DNA of 36,150 bases from Firmicutes bacterium CAG:124 (GCA_000432135.1 HF990526.1:4548-40697); one strand, 5' to 3'. Positions 12,219 through 21,031 are shown, counted from the first letter of the stretch. Made by a program: numbers and translations. The notes: generated from the sequence alone by a model not told the origin.

Positions 12219-12377
12219 CTACCTGATTTTTTCCAGATAGCGAACTGCCTGCAAATACAGGTCATATTTCCCGGATCGCACGCCGTTCAGCCTTCGGGCG
12301 TCGAGATTGTGCCGGAGGTCTGCCAGCTTGACCTTTCTGGCAATCGGATCCTTTGCCAACGCCCTGACATAGTCCAT
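12219..12377 (-). pseudogene. Remnant of an HD-domain (RelA/SpoT-like) phosphohydrolase
   Basis: A minus-strand frame of 52 residues from an ATG at 12377 to a TAG at 12219, containing DPIARKVKLADLRHNLDARRL and ending KYDLYLQAVRYLEKIR. This matches the C-terminal part of short HD-domain/(p)ppGpp hydrolase-like proteins, where an N/DPIARAVKLADLRHN motif is followed by a KY-Y-AL-YL tail. The upstream two thirds, with the metal-binding HD residues, are absent: the frame closes a few codons before the ATG. No ribosome binding site is visible. I read it as a decayed gene rather than a small functional protein. Family recognition is from memory of conserved motifs. Confidence 0.6.
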
Positions 12378-12395
12378 ACACGTAAAGTTTTATGT

Positions 12396-12421
12396 GTTAC
12401 AATGTACTAGTATATTGTAAC
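12396..12421. promoter_or_regulatory. 26-bp near-perfect palindrome upstream of the BlaI-type gene
   Basis: GTTACAAT and ATTGTAAC flank a centre GTACTAGTAT, giving a 26-bp palindrome with a single mismatched pair. TACA/TGTA half sites are typical of BlaI/MecI operators, but the site is 190 bases before the BlaI-type start, so it could serve another promoter or be a distal operator. Confidence 0.45.
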
Positions 12422-12536
12422 GTCTAAAAATCTGCAAAAGCAAACAGAGGGGATTTGCAGCAGATACCAGAGCGCTCCGATATTTACGGCGTTCGAATCC
12501 CTTCAGGCCTTCGTGCATAAAATGTACCGGCTGCAG

Positions 12537-12584
12537 TTGACAAGTGTTAATATCTGTGGTATCCTCAAAACATAACATACGTTA
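12537..12584 (+). promoter_or_regulatory. Promoter and probable operator of the BlaI-lipoprotein-M56 operon
   Basis: TTGACA (12537-12542), a 17-base spacer and TATCCT (12560-12565). Immediately downstream, over the expected start point, is TAACATACGTTA (12573-12584), an inverted repeat that would suit BlaI self-repression. It lies 24 bases before the BlaI-type ATG. Confidence 0.7.
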
Positions 12585-12608
12585 GCATTTTGAAGGGAGC
12601 ACTGTGAA

Positions 12609-12992
12609 ATGGAACATCTCAGACTGTCTGATGGGGAATGGAAGCTGATGAAAACGCTCTGGCAGAGGCCGGGGCAGACGCTGGCGGAGCTGGTCTCGGC
12701 ATTGGACGCGGATACCGGATGGAGCCGGGCGACGATTTTTATGATGCTCAAGCGGCTGATCGCCAAGGGTGCGGTCACGATGGACGACAGCGGAAAATTT
12801 CAGACATACAGCGCGTCCGTCGCCTATGCCGACGTGGAGCCGGAGGAAACGGAGTCGTTTCTATCCAAGGTCTACGGCGGCAGCGTCGGGATGATGGTAT
12901 CAAACTTAGTTGACCGCGGTGCGCTGTCCGAGCAGGAGATTCAGGAGTTAAAAGCCATTTTGGACGCAGCGGAGAAGGAGCACGCGCAATGA
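12609..12992 (+). CDS. BlaI/MecI/CopY-family transcriptional repressor
   Basis: A 127-residue winged-helix repressor of the BlaI/MecI/CopY family. The N-terminal DNA-binding part (about 1-75) has the family landmarks LSDGEWKLMKTLW, GWSRATIFMMLKRLIAKGAV; the C-terminal helices (about 80-127, ESFLSKVYGGSVGMMVSNLV) match the dimerisation region that is cut by BlaR1-type proteases in the known systems. GAAGGGAG precedes the ATG. The stop overlaps the next start by ATGA, so the lipoprotein and M56 protease genes follow in one operon. It most likely represses its own promoter. No beta-lactamase or copper ATPase gene is adjacent, so the regulated target beyond the operon itself is unknown. Confidence 0.9.
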   Translation: MEHLRLSDGEWKLMKTLWQRPGQTLAELVSALDADTGWSRATIFMMLKRLIAKGAVTMDDSGKFQTYSASVAYADVEPEETESFLSKVYGGSVGMMVSNLVDRGALSEQEIQELKAILDAAEKEHAQ

Positions 12993-14074
12993 AAAAACAA
13001 ATTCTCTTCCTGACGCTCTGCATCAGCCTTCTTTTATCAGGCTGTCAGAAAGCGCCGGAGGCTCCGCCCGCGTTGCAGGCGGAGGAAGCGCCGTGGGAAG
13101 CCGAATCGCAGGATTCGCAGTCCTCCTATAATGACTCGACGCAGGGGCCTCGTTCACAGGAATTTCGGAAAATCTACGGTGAGGAAGACGGTGCGGATTG
13201 GTGGAAGACTGCCGCGCAGGAAGAAGCAAAGGACGCTTCGGGCGTTGGCCAATATGACGATGCAAAAACATGGAGCTGGGCACCGTATGAAACGCTCTAT
13301 CGGACGGACGGCAGCTGCATGGGGCTGGTGCGGGAGGCCGATGGTACGCGGCACATCGGTGAAGTTCCAGACACAAAGGTCTGGATTCGGCTGAAGGACG
13401 GCACGCTTCTTTCTGACGAGCCGTTTGACGCCTGCATCGACTATATGGGCACGCCGAAGGGCGAGGTCTACTGCATCCGAAACGGCACCGGCTACCGCTA
13501 TACCGTCAGCGCCGGAGACGGAAGCTTTTACCTCAGCGAAGTGGACGAGCCGAAAACTTTGGAGGAAGACCATTTCGGCTATCGCCTGCGCGTTACCCGG
13601 TGGGACAGCCGTGAACCGTGCTATGGCATTGTGACCGCAGACGGAGCAGAGGTGATCGCACCGGTCTATGAGCGTGTGGAGATCCCATTCCCGGATCGCT
13701 TCCTGCTCTATGAAGGCGGCGTATCGCAGGGGCCGGTCATGGGCCGGTGTCGGCTGACGGACGAGAACGGGAGCACGCTTTGTGCGCGCTTCCATTGGAT
13801 CGATTACAGCGTATTTGACGATGGCTATATCGGCATCGCGGTATGTTACGGTGAACGTGCGGCATATCCGTGCTATGACGAGGACGGCCAGCCGATGCCG
13901 GAGGGGTATTGGCTCGTGGATTGGGACGGAAAGCTTTGCAGCGAGCGCTTTGCGAAGCTTTCCTTTGGTGACAGTGATGAGACGCACGCGGCGTCAGAAG
14001 ACGATGTCCTGCGCATCCTGCGCGAAGATGGCACAGAAGAACTGCTGCCGGTCGCAGAGCTGCTGCTTCCGTAG
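12989..14074 (+). CDS. Secreted lipoprotein with WG-repeat-like segment, function unknown
   Basis: A 361-residue protein with a clear lipoprotein signal peptide: MKKQ, a hydrophobic stretch, and the lipobox LSGC with C19 as the lipidated residue. It should be anchored on the outer face of the membrane. The mature part starts with a low-complexity acidic stretch (about 20-75) and later contains a WG-repeat-like segment (GIVTADGAEVIAPVYERVE, about 210-230) and tandem beta-type segments rich in Tyr, Trp and Gly (GYWLVDWDGKL). It overlaps the BlaI-type gene by four bases and precedes the M56 protease gene, so it may be a ligand-binding or accessory partner of that sensor. I recognise no enzyme motif. 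Confidence 0.75.
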   Translation: MKKQILFLTLCISLLLSGCQKAPEAPPALQAEEAPWEAESQDSQSSYNDSTQGPRSQEFRKIYGEEDGADWWKTAAQEEAKDASGVGQYDDAKTWSWAPYETLYRTDGSCMGLVREADGTRHIGEVPDTKVWIRLKDGTLLSDEPFDACIDYMGTPKGEVYCIRNGTGYRYTVSAGDGSFYLSEVDEPKTLEEDHFGYRLRVTRWDSREPCYGIVTADGAEVIAPVYERVEIPFPDRFLLYEGGVSQGPVMGRCRLTDENGSTLCARFHWIDYSVFDDGYIGIAVCYGERAAYPCYDEDGQPMPEGYWLVDWDGKLCSERFAKLSFGDSDETHAASEDDVLRILREDGTEELLPVAELLLP

Positions 14075-14102
14075 CTTAGATGGAAAGACAGGAGGATTTC
14101 TT

Positions 14103-16934
14103 ATGCTGAGAGAAGTATTGACCGTTTCAGCGCTGATTCTGGCCGTTCTTCTGGTGCGGGCAATTTTCAAAAACCGCGTGCCAAAACGGATGGTCTATGC
14201 GCTCTGGCTGGTGGTGCTGGTGAAGCTGTGTCTGCCGGGGACGCTGGTTTCGCTGCCGGTGCTTCCGGCAGAGGAAGCGGCCGCGCCGGTGCAGCGCGTG
14301 GAGCTGCCCGCGCAGCCTCTCCCGGCGCAGCAGCCTGCGCAGGCTGTGGCGCAGCCGCAGACACCTGTGCAGCAGCCAGTCTCCCCGGCGCAGGGGGCCA
14401 CGGAAGCGCCCGCAAAGCCGCTGACAGCGATGCAGATCTTTCAGATCGTCTGGGCGGGCGGGAGCGCGCTGCTTGGGCTCTGGTTATTTGGTACATGGCT
14501 GGTATTTATGGTTCAGCTTCACAAGAGCCGGCGTTTTCTTGGCAGACACGGCAGGACGCGTATTTACATTTCCAGCACGGTCAAATCGCCGTGTCTGGCC
14601 GGGCTGGTTCCGGCAGTCTATCTGACGGAGGATGTGCTGCAAACGGATTCGACGGAATTGATTTTACGCCATGAACTCACGCATCTGCGGCATCTGGATT
14701 TCCTGTGGTCGCTCTGCCGGACGGCGGCGGTGATTGTCTATTGGTGGAACCCGTTCATCTGGCTGGCTGCGATTTGTTCCAAGCGCGACGCGGAGCTGGC
14801 GTGCGACGAGGCTGTCGCCGCCGGGCTTTCGGACGCGCAGCGCCTTGTCTATGCACGGGCGATTCTGGCGCAGGCCCCGCGTAAGGCCGCGGCTCTGAGC
14901 CTCGCCGGGCCGCCGGTCAGGGAGCGCATTTTGTTCCTGACGAAAAAACAGCGCACAAGCGCTCTGTGCGTCATTCTGGCGCTGCTGCTCATCATATCTG
15001 CCGCCGGGTGTTCGCTTACAGAGCTGACGCGGCAGAAATCGGGAGAGATCACGCTGCCAGAGGAAACAGAACCCGCGCAGCAGGAGCCGCTGAAAACCGC
15101 GATGCCGCTGACGCAGGCACAGATCGACGAGGTCAACGCGATCTTTGCCGACTATGAGCTGTCGACCGATGATACGCTCGGTCATTTCGCGGTCAACGGC
15201 TTCTTCACCTCGACCTATGACGATGTACGTGATCTGAATCTGAACAATTTCCTTGCTTACTTCGGAGAATGCGGCGAGGAGGATATTTCGGAGGAGGAAT
15301 TTGCCCAGCTGAACGCCAAATGGGAATTCCGTGTCGACAGTGTGGAGGATTTCCCGCTGCCCATCCACCGGTATCCTGCGTCTGCGGTCGAAGGCGTCCT
15401 GAAGCGCTTCGCGGGCATCGGCCTTGCCGACCTGACGGATATGCAGACGCCGTTTTCCGGCTACACCTATCTCGAAGACACGGACGCATTTTATACCACC
15501 ACCAGCGACTACAGCCCCGGCTATTTCCGCTGTACCAGCGGCGAGATCGAGCCTGACGGAGATACTGCGCTGCTGTACGGCAGCACGGCGGGATCTCTTT
15601 CCGGCAAGGCTGTTCTGAAGCTGGTGAAGGACGGCGAAAACTGGTACATTCATTCCTTTACGCTTGCTTCGCCGGAGCAATCGACCGTGCAGGAGGAACA
15701 GGTTCCGACGACTGAGCCGCAGAGTACGCTCCCCACCCCGACCTCTTCCTTGTTCGGCCTGACCGGGCGGGAGGCGGTGCTCTTTGACGCGGCGGTCGCG
15801 CAGCGGTACCCGCGCGACGACAATGATATCGTGCTGCCGAGCCTGCGCGAGTATGGTTCGTTTGAGGAAAACGGGAAAACCGTCGTCATATGCGACCTGC
15901 ATTACGATTTTTACTATGACTACACCGGCCCCGACTGGGAGTGGAATGGAGGCGGCGCAACGACAGTGGCGAGATTCGAGCTGGATGCGCCGGGCAATGT
16001 CTGCACGGGATTTGCGGAGTATCCGAGCGGGAATCTGAGCGACTGGATCCGCGATTTCTGCGGCCCGCTTGCCGTGCAGAATGCGGACGGAGCGTGGGTA
16101 CTGCCGGAAGCGTCCGGAGACTGGTTCCCGGCAGACATGAATCTGCTCCAGCAGTATTTGGAGGTGATTGCCTCCCTTGCCCCGTCAAGCGGCGAGTCTG
16201 CGGAGGCTGTTCTTCAGGATGATACGATTTGGTCGCGCGTCCACGAAAAGCTGGACTATGCACACTGGGCGCAGGACATGACGGCGGAATATGAGGATAT
16301 CGTTCGGAAATTCCAGATCGAGGACAGCAAAATGAGCGATCTGCCGGGCGATGTTTCCCAGTGGCCGCGCTATTATTCCGCGTTTGTTGACTATTTCAGC
16401 GCTGCAAACGCCGACCTGCGGTATCTGGACGCAGATACTATCTGGACGAAGGACTTATCGGAAGACCGGCAATCATTGATTGTCACGCTGACGCGGGCGG
16501 ACGTCATATTGATGCTCTCCTATTCGCTCCAGACCTCGCAGATCACGGAGGTCAGCACGCGCCGGAACGCAGTTCTGCAGAGCGTGACCGGGGATTCCAT
16601 CACGGCCGAGCATATTACGCTGCTGAATGCCTCTCTCGAAGAGGATCTGCAAACGCTCAAGGCGCTGAATATTCCACCGCAGAATTATTATTATGGATAT
16701 TACCGGGTCGATTCCGGCGAACTTTACACCTATAAAGTCGACCCGAACGCATCCGTCACGATCTACGATATCGAGCAGGAATATGGCGCAGGCGAGGACC
16801 GGCTGTATACGTTCAAAACATGGCGGGACTTTGCTGCCGCCGTGCAGGAAAACGAAGGGCTGCTCGTCCAGCCGTATACGCTTACTTTGAAAAACGGTGT
16901 TGTGGTCAAAATCGAGGAAAAATTCTATCATTAA
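14103..16934 (+). CDS. M56-family (BlaR1-like) membrane metallopeptidase with a large non-PBP outer region
   Basis: A 943-residue membrane protease. Membrane segments are at about 5-22, 33-50, 110-135 and 285-302. Between the second and third lies a Pro/Ala/Gln-rich linker (about 57-105). The zinc protease motif HELTH is at 190-194 in the cytoplasmic domain, with a following RDAELACDEAV that fits the third ligand of M56 peptidases. After the last membrane segment, which ends AAGCS (C303), come about 640 residues outside the cell, with a second Thr/Pro linker near 520-545 dividing them. I do not see the SxxK/SxN/KTG motifs of the penicillin sensor of BlaR1. The ATG at 14103 follows AGGAGG. By analogy, ligand binding would trigger cleavage of the BlaI-type repressor. 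Ligand unknown. Confidence 0.85.
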   Translation: MLREVLTVSALILAVLLVRAIFKNRVPKRMVYALWLVVLVKLCLPGTLVSLPVLPAEEAAAPVQRVELPAQPLPAQQPAQAVAQPQTPVQQPVSPAQGATEAPAKPLTAMQIFQIVWAGGSALLGLWLFGTWLVFMVQLHKSRRFLGRHGRTRIYISSTVKSPCLAGLVPAVYLTEDVLQTDSTELILRHELTHLRHLDFLWSLCRTAAVIVYWWNPFIWLAAICSKRDAELACDEAVAAGLSDAQRLVYARAILAQAPRKAAALSLAGPPVRERILFLTKKQRTSALCVILALLLIISAAGCSLTELTRQKSGEITLPEETEPAQQEPLKTAMPLTQAQIDEVNAIFADYELSTDDTLGHFAVNGFFTSTYDDVRDLNLNNFLAYFGECGEEDISEEEFAQLNAKWEFRVDSVEDFPLPIHRYPASAVEGVLKRFAGIGLADLTDMQTPFSGYTYLEDTDAFYTTTSDYSPGYFRCTSGEIEPDGDTALLYGSTAGSLSGKAVLKLVKDGENWYIHSFTLASPEQSTVQEEQVPTTEPQSTLPTPTSSLFGLTGREAVLFDAAVAQRYPRDDNDIVLPSLREYGSFEENGKTVVICDLHYDFYYDYTGPDWEWNGGGATTVARFELDAPGNVCTGFAEYPSGNLSDWIRDFCGPLAVQNADGAWVLPEASGDWFPADMNLLQQYLEVIASLAPSSGESAEAVLQDDTIWSRVHEKLDYAHWAQDMTAEYEDIVRKFQIEDSKMSDLPGDVSQWPRYYSAFVDYFSAANADLRYLDADTIWTKDLSEDRQSLIVTLTRADVILMLSYSLQTSQITEVSTRRNAVLQSVTGDSITAEHITLLNASLEEDLQTLKALNIPPQNYYYGYYRVDSGELYTYKVDPNASVTIYDIEQEYGAGEDRLYTFKTWRDFAAAVQENEGLLVQPYTLTLKNGVVVKIEEKFYH

Positions 16935-16977
16935 AAACTCTGCCCGCAGACCGTTGAAGCTGTGGGCAGAGTTTTTT
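16933..16977. terminator. Terminator after the M56 gene
   Basis: AAAAACTCTGCCCGCAG pairs with CTGTGGGCAGAGTTTTT (one G-T pair, 10-base loop), ending in a T run on the + strand and A-rich on the other side. It can terminate both this operon and the convergent ABC exporter operon. Confidence 0.85.
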
Positions 16978-16987
16978 ATGGAGCGCG

Positions 16988-18769
16988 TTATGATGCCTGT
17001 TCGAACTGGCTGTTGTAGAGGGCGGCGTAGAAGCCGTTTCGCTGCATGAGTGTTTCGTGCGTGCCGCTTTCGATGATGTCGCCGTCCTTCATGACGAGGA
17101 TGAGGTCGGCGTTTTTGATCGTCGACAGACGGTGGGCGATAACGAAGCTGGTGCGGTTTTCCGTCAGCTTATCCATGGCGCGCTGGATGAGCAGCTCTGT
17201 GCGCGTGTCGACAGAGCTGGTCGCCTCGTCGAGGATGAGCATGGGCGCGTTCTGGAGCATGGCGCGGGCGATGGTCAGCAGCTGCTTCTGCCCGGCGGAA
17301 ATGCTGGTGCTCTCGGACAGGACAGTGTCGAAGCCGTCCGGCAGCGAACGGACGAATTTATCCAGCCCGCAGGCGCGGCAGACGCGATTTAATTGTTCAT
17401 CGGTCACGTCCGACAGATTGTAGACAAGATTTTCCCGGACTGTGCCCTCAAACAGCCATGTGTCCTGCAGGACCATGCCGAACAGCTTGTGCACGTCCTC
17501 GCGGCTGAGCGCAGATGACGGCACACCGTCAATTCTGATGCAGCCGTCGGAGATCTCATAGAACCGCATGAGCAGGTTGACCATGGTAGTCTTACCGGCG
17601 CCGGTCGGGCCGACGATCGCAACCTTCTGACCAGGTGCGACATGGGCTGAAAAGTCCTTGATGATGATCTTATCCGGCGAATCCGGATAGCTGAAGCGGA
17701 CATGCTCAAAGTCCACTTCGCCGCGCACGGGGCGGGGCAGCTCCGGTTTTTCCGATTCATCGGGCAGTTCCTCGCTGCCGAGGAAGTCAAAGATGCGGTG
17801 CGCGGAGGCGGAGGCTGTCTGCAGGTTCGTCATGCCCTGCGCGATCTGGGTGAGGGGAGAGGTGAACAGGCGCACATACAGGATGAACGAGACGATCACG
17901 CCGATATCGATGATGCCCTGGATCGCGAGGATCGAGCCGAGCACGCACACGGCGACATAGGACAGGTTGCCGATGACATTCATGAGCGGCTGCATGACGC
18001 CGGACAGGAACTGCGAACGCCAGTTCGCGTCGTAAACAGCGTCGTTCAGCGTGTCAAAGGTCTTGCCGACAGGCTCTGCCGCGCGGGAAATGCGCACGAC
18101 CTCGTGGCCGGAATACATTTCCTCGACATAGCCGTTCAGTTTGCCGAGGCTTTCCTGCCGGGCGGTAAAGTATTTCTGCGAACGGGACATGATGAGCACG
18201 ACGAGCAGCAGCCCGACCAGCGTAATGCCCAGCGCGGCAAGCGCCAGCCGCCACTCGGTCACGAACATCATGATGAGGCAGCCGGCAAACTGCGTCGCGG
18301 CGGAGATGATTGTCGGCAGGCTGTTGGTCAGTCCCTGCTGGAGCGTGGAGACATCGTTGGTGATGCGGCTGAGAATATCGCCCTGTGCATGAAAGTTGAA
18401 GTATTTCTGCGGCACCCGGTTGATCTTTTCGGACAGCTCCGCGCGCATACGGTAGGACATTTTGAGCGTGACGCTCGCCATGATATAGTGCTGGATGAAG
18501 CCAAAGAGCGCGCTCAGGCCGTAAATGACGGCAAGCAGTATGCCGACTCTTGCAATGGCTGCAAGATCAATGCCGCCGAGCAGGCCGTCGGACATGATGG
18601 TCGCGATCTTACCGACCTGATCCGGGCCGATGATGGTCAGCACGGCGCTGAGCGCCGCCAGCACGAGCGCCAGAATGACGACGCCGAGGCTCTTGCGCAT
18701 ATACGCGCTCAGGTCGTTCAGAGCGCCTTTGGGATCCGTTTTTTCTGTTGGACGCATATTGGGCCTCAT
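16988..18769 (-). CDS. Heterodimeric ABC exporter, subunit with the consensus catalytic site
   Basis: A 593-residue ABC exporter half-transporter (MsbA/LmrA/BmrCD type): N-terminal membrane domain of six helices (about 25-330) fused to an ATPase domain. Walker A GPTGAGKTT starts at residue 387, Walker B ILDEATSSVD has the catalytic Glu at 515, and the H-loop is IAHRLST with H546. Its signature is SISAGQKQ instead of LSGGQ. In known heterodimers (BmrCD, TM287/288) the subunit with good Walker B/H-loop residues has a degraded signature, because that signature faces the degenerate site of the partner; this is exactly the pattern here. The gene overlaps the upstream partner gene by four bases (ATGA). 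Likely role: export of drugs, peptides or lipids; substrate unknown. Confidence 0.92.
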   Translation of the reverse strand: MRPNMRPTEKTDPKGALNDLSAYMRKSLGVVILALVLAALSAVLTIIGPDQVGKIATIMSDGLLGGIDLAAIARVGILLAVIYGLSALFGFIQHYIMASVTLKMSYRMRAELSEKINRVPQKYFNFHAQGDILSRITNDVSTLQQGLTNSLPTIISAATQFAGCLIMMFVTEWRLALAALGITLVGLLLVVLIMSRSQKYFTARQESLGKLNGYVEEMYSGHEVVRISRAAEPVGKTFDTLNDAVYDANWRSQFLSGVMQPLMNVIGNLSYVAVCVLGSILAIQGIIDIGVIVSFILYVRLFTSPLTQIAQGMTNLQTASASAHRIFDFLGSEELPDESEKPELPRPVRGEVDFEHVRFSYPDSPDKIIIKDFSAHVAPGQKVAIVGPTGAGKTTMVNLLMRFYEISDGCIRIDGVPSSALSREDVHKLFGMVLQDTWLFEGTVRENLVYNLSDVTDEQLNRVCRACGLDKFVRSLPDGFDTVLSESTSISAGQKQLLTIARAMLQNAPMLILDEATSSVDTRTELLIQRAMDKLTENRTSFVIAHRLSTIKNADLILVMKDGDIIESGTHETLMQRNGFYAALYNSQFEQAS

Positions 18770-20541
18770 TTGGATGCGCCTCCTTTCTTGAGCTCTTCCT
18801 CGCTCAGCTGCGACATGGCGATCTCGCGGTAGACCGTGCAGGACGCCATCAGTGCGTCATGCGTGCCGAGTCCGGCAATCTCGCCGCGGTCGAGCACGAG
18901 GATCTGATCGGCATTACGGATGGTGCTGATGCGCTGGGCGACGATGATCTTCGTCGTGCCGGGAAGCTCCTTCGCAAGCCCCTCGCGGAGCGTCGCGTCG
19001 GTCTTATAGTCCAGCGCGGAGAACGAATCGTCGAAAATCAGAATTTCCGGCGTTCTTGCCAGCGCACGCGCGATGGAAAGCCGCTGCTTCTGCCCGCCGG
19101 AGACGTTCCGGCCAAGCTGGGCGATGGGATGTGCGGCCTTTTCAGGGTATTTGTCCACAAATTCCGCAGCCTGCGACAGGGAAAGCGCGGCTTGCAGCGA
19201 CGCGTCCGTCTTTTCTGCTGCGCTCTGCCCGAAAAAGACATTGTCTTCAACCGTGCCGGAGAACAGAACGGCCTTCTGCGTCACATAGCCGAGCTTGTTG
19301 TAAAGCGCGTCGAACGTATACTCGCGCACGTCCAGCCCGTCTACAAGGACAGTGCCAGCCGTCGCGTCGTAAAAGCGCGGAATGAGGGAGGCCAGCGTCG
19401 TCTTGCCGCTGCCGGTCGCGCCGATGATGGCCAGCGTCTGGCCCTTTTCTACCTTGAAGCTGATATGCTCCAGCTCATCCGCAGCCGCGCCCGGATAGCG
19501 GAAGGAGACATCGCGGAACTCGACCGTGCCGGTCCCGCTGCCCTCTGTCTTCGCGCCGGGGACGACGTGCGGCTTTGTGTCCAGCACCTCGTTGATGCGC
19601 TCTGCCGAGACCTGCGCCTGCGGCACGAGCATGAAGATCATCACGAGCATCATAAAGGACATCACAACATAGGTCGCGTAGGTGCTGAACACCAGCACGT
19701 TTGTGAACATCGTCAGCCGTGCGGCGGGATCTGTCAGCGCGATCGACTCGACCAGCGCCGCGCCGACCCAGTAGACGGCGAGCGCCAGCCCGTTCATGCC
19801 GAAGCCGAGCATCGGCTGGAGCAGGGCGAACAGCCGCTGGTTTTTCAGCTGCAGGTTCATCATCTCGCGGCTGGGGCCGTCGAATTTCCGGTTCTGATAG
19901 TCCTCCGCGCCGAAGGCATGGACGACGTTGATGCCGGTCAGATTTTCCCGCGCGACGCGGTTGATCTGGTCGGTCTTTTTCTGCACCTGACGGAACCGGG
20001 GCAGGCAGCTGGACATGATCAGCAGCACCATCACAACGATTGCCACAACGAAGCCGCCCGTTACCGCCGAGAGCGTCCAGCTTTTGCCGAGGATCTTGAT
20101 GATGGCCCAGACGGCCATGATCGGGGCCTTCATGAGCATCTGCAGGCCCATGGCGACGATCATCTGAATCTGGGTAATATCGTTGGTCGTTCTGGTGATG
20201 AGGCTGGGGACAGAAAAGGACTGCATTTCCTCGCTGCCCGCGTCCATGACATGGTGGAACAGGTCGGCGCGGACGGAAAAGCTGAAGCCGGAGGCCGTCT
20301 TTGCCGCGAGATAGCCGCAGCCGACAGCCAGCACGGCGCTGGCCAGCGTACACAGGAGCATCTCGCCGCCGACGGATAAAATATCCGCTGTGACGCTGCC
20401 GGGGGTTTTGATGAGCGTGGTGAGCCGGGTCATGTAATCCGGCAGCTTCAGGTCGAAATAGACCTGCGCCACGACGAGAACTGCGCACAAAAGCGCCATC
20501 AGCGCCTCGCGCTTTCGCATACGCTTGAGAAGTTTGATCAT
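18766..20541 (-). CDS. Heterodimeric ABC exporter, subunit with the degenerate ATP site
   Basis: A 591-residue half-transporter with an N-terminal membrane domain (about 15-300) and a C-terminal ATPase. Walker A GATGSGKTT starts at 374 and the signature VSGGQKQR is intact, but the Walker B region reads IFDDSFSALD with D505 in place of the catalytic Glu, and the H-loop reads VAQRIST with Q536 in place of His. It therefore supplies the non-hydrolysing site of a heterodimer, while its intact signature completes the active site in the partner. It is translated from an ATG 6 bases after the MarR gene and overlaps the second exporter gene by four bases; all three form one operon. Confidence 0.92.
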   Translation of the reverse strand: MIKLLKRMRKREALMALLCAVLVVAQVYFDLKLPDYMTRLTTLIKTPGSVTADILSVGGEMLLCTLASAVLAVGCGYLAAKTASGFSFSVRADLFHHVMDAGSEEMQSFSVPSLITRTTNDITQIQMIVAMGLQMLMKAPIMAVWAIIKILGKSWTLSAVTGGFVVAIVVMVLLIMSSCLPRFRQVQKKTDQINRVARENLTGINVVHAFGAEDYQNRKFDGPSREMMNLQLKNQRLFALLQPMLGFGMNGLALAVYWVGAALVESIALTDPAARLTMFTNVLVFSTYATYVVMSFMMLVMIFMLVPQAQVSAERINEVLDTKPHVVPGAKTEGSGTGTVEFRDVSFRYPGAAADELEHISFKVEKGQTLAIIGATGSGKTTLASLIPRFYDATAGTVLVDGLDVREYTFDALYNKLGYVTQKAVLFSGTVEDNVFFGQSAAEKTDASLQAALSLSQAAEFVDKYPEKAAHPIAQLGRNVSGGQKQRLSIARALARTPEILIFDDSFSALDYKTDATLREGLAKELPGTTKIIVAQRISTIRNADQILVLDRGEIAGLGTHDALMASCTVYREIAMSQLSEEELKKGGASK

Positions 20542-20547
20542 GGGGGG

Positions 20548-21018
20548 TTACATCTCCGTTCCTTTGGGATTTTCCATGCGGATCCGTTCGATATTGCGTT
20601 CAAAGGCGGCCACGCAGCGGCGGAAGTGCGCTAAGTCCTCCGCACGCAGGCCCTCGGTGAGCCGGTCGGCGAACGACTTTTGTAGCCTGCGGCCCTGCTC
20701 GATGACGGGCGCTGCCTTTTCGGTCAGCACGAGCGCCGTCTTGCGCCGGTCGCTGGGGACAGGCTGCCGCTGCAGAAAGCCCTCGCCCACAAGCCGGTCA
20801 ATATGAAACGACACGATCGCGGGCTTCAGTCCGCGCATCCGGCAGATCGCGCCCGCCGTCTCGCAGCCGGGATTATTCGCCAGAAACAGCAGAATATCCG
20901 CCGCCGCAGGCGGCAGACCGGTTTCCGCGCACAGCGGCGAAAGCGCGGCGTGATAGGCGTCAGAAAAGCGTGCAGCATTGGCAAACATGGCAGACGCGGT
21001 CAGAAGGGGTTCCGGCAT
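20548..21018 (-). CDS. MarR-family transcription regulator
   Basis: A 156-residue winged-helix regulator. The DNA-binding core (about 45-105) shows the MarR layout: GAICRMRGLKPAIVSFHIDRLVGEGFL, then the wing QRQPVPSDRRKTALVLTEKA. A strong GGAGGT precedes the ATG. It heads an operon with two ABC exporter genes and is probably the local repressor, released by a transported or toxic compound. Palindromic sequences overlap its promoter's start region. The ligand is unknown. Confidence 0.9.
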   Translation of the reverse strand: MPEPLLTASAMFANAARFSDAYHAALSPLCAETGLPPAAADILLFLANNPGCETAGAICRMRGLKPAIVSFHIDRLVGEGFLQRQPVPSDRRKTALVLTEKAAPVIEQGRRLQKSFADRLTEGLRAEDLAHFRRCVAAFERNIERIRMENPKGTEM

Positions 21019-21031
21019 GAGTTAAGACCTC

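Noticed and set aside
14103..16934. Beta-lactam sensing by the M56 protein
   Set aside because: BlaI/BlaR1 neighbours suggest it, but no penicillin-binding motifs are seen in the outer region and no beta-lactamase gene is nearby.
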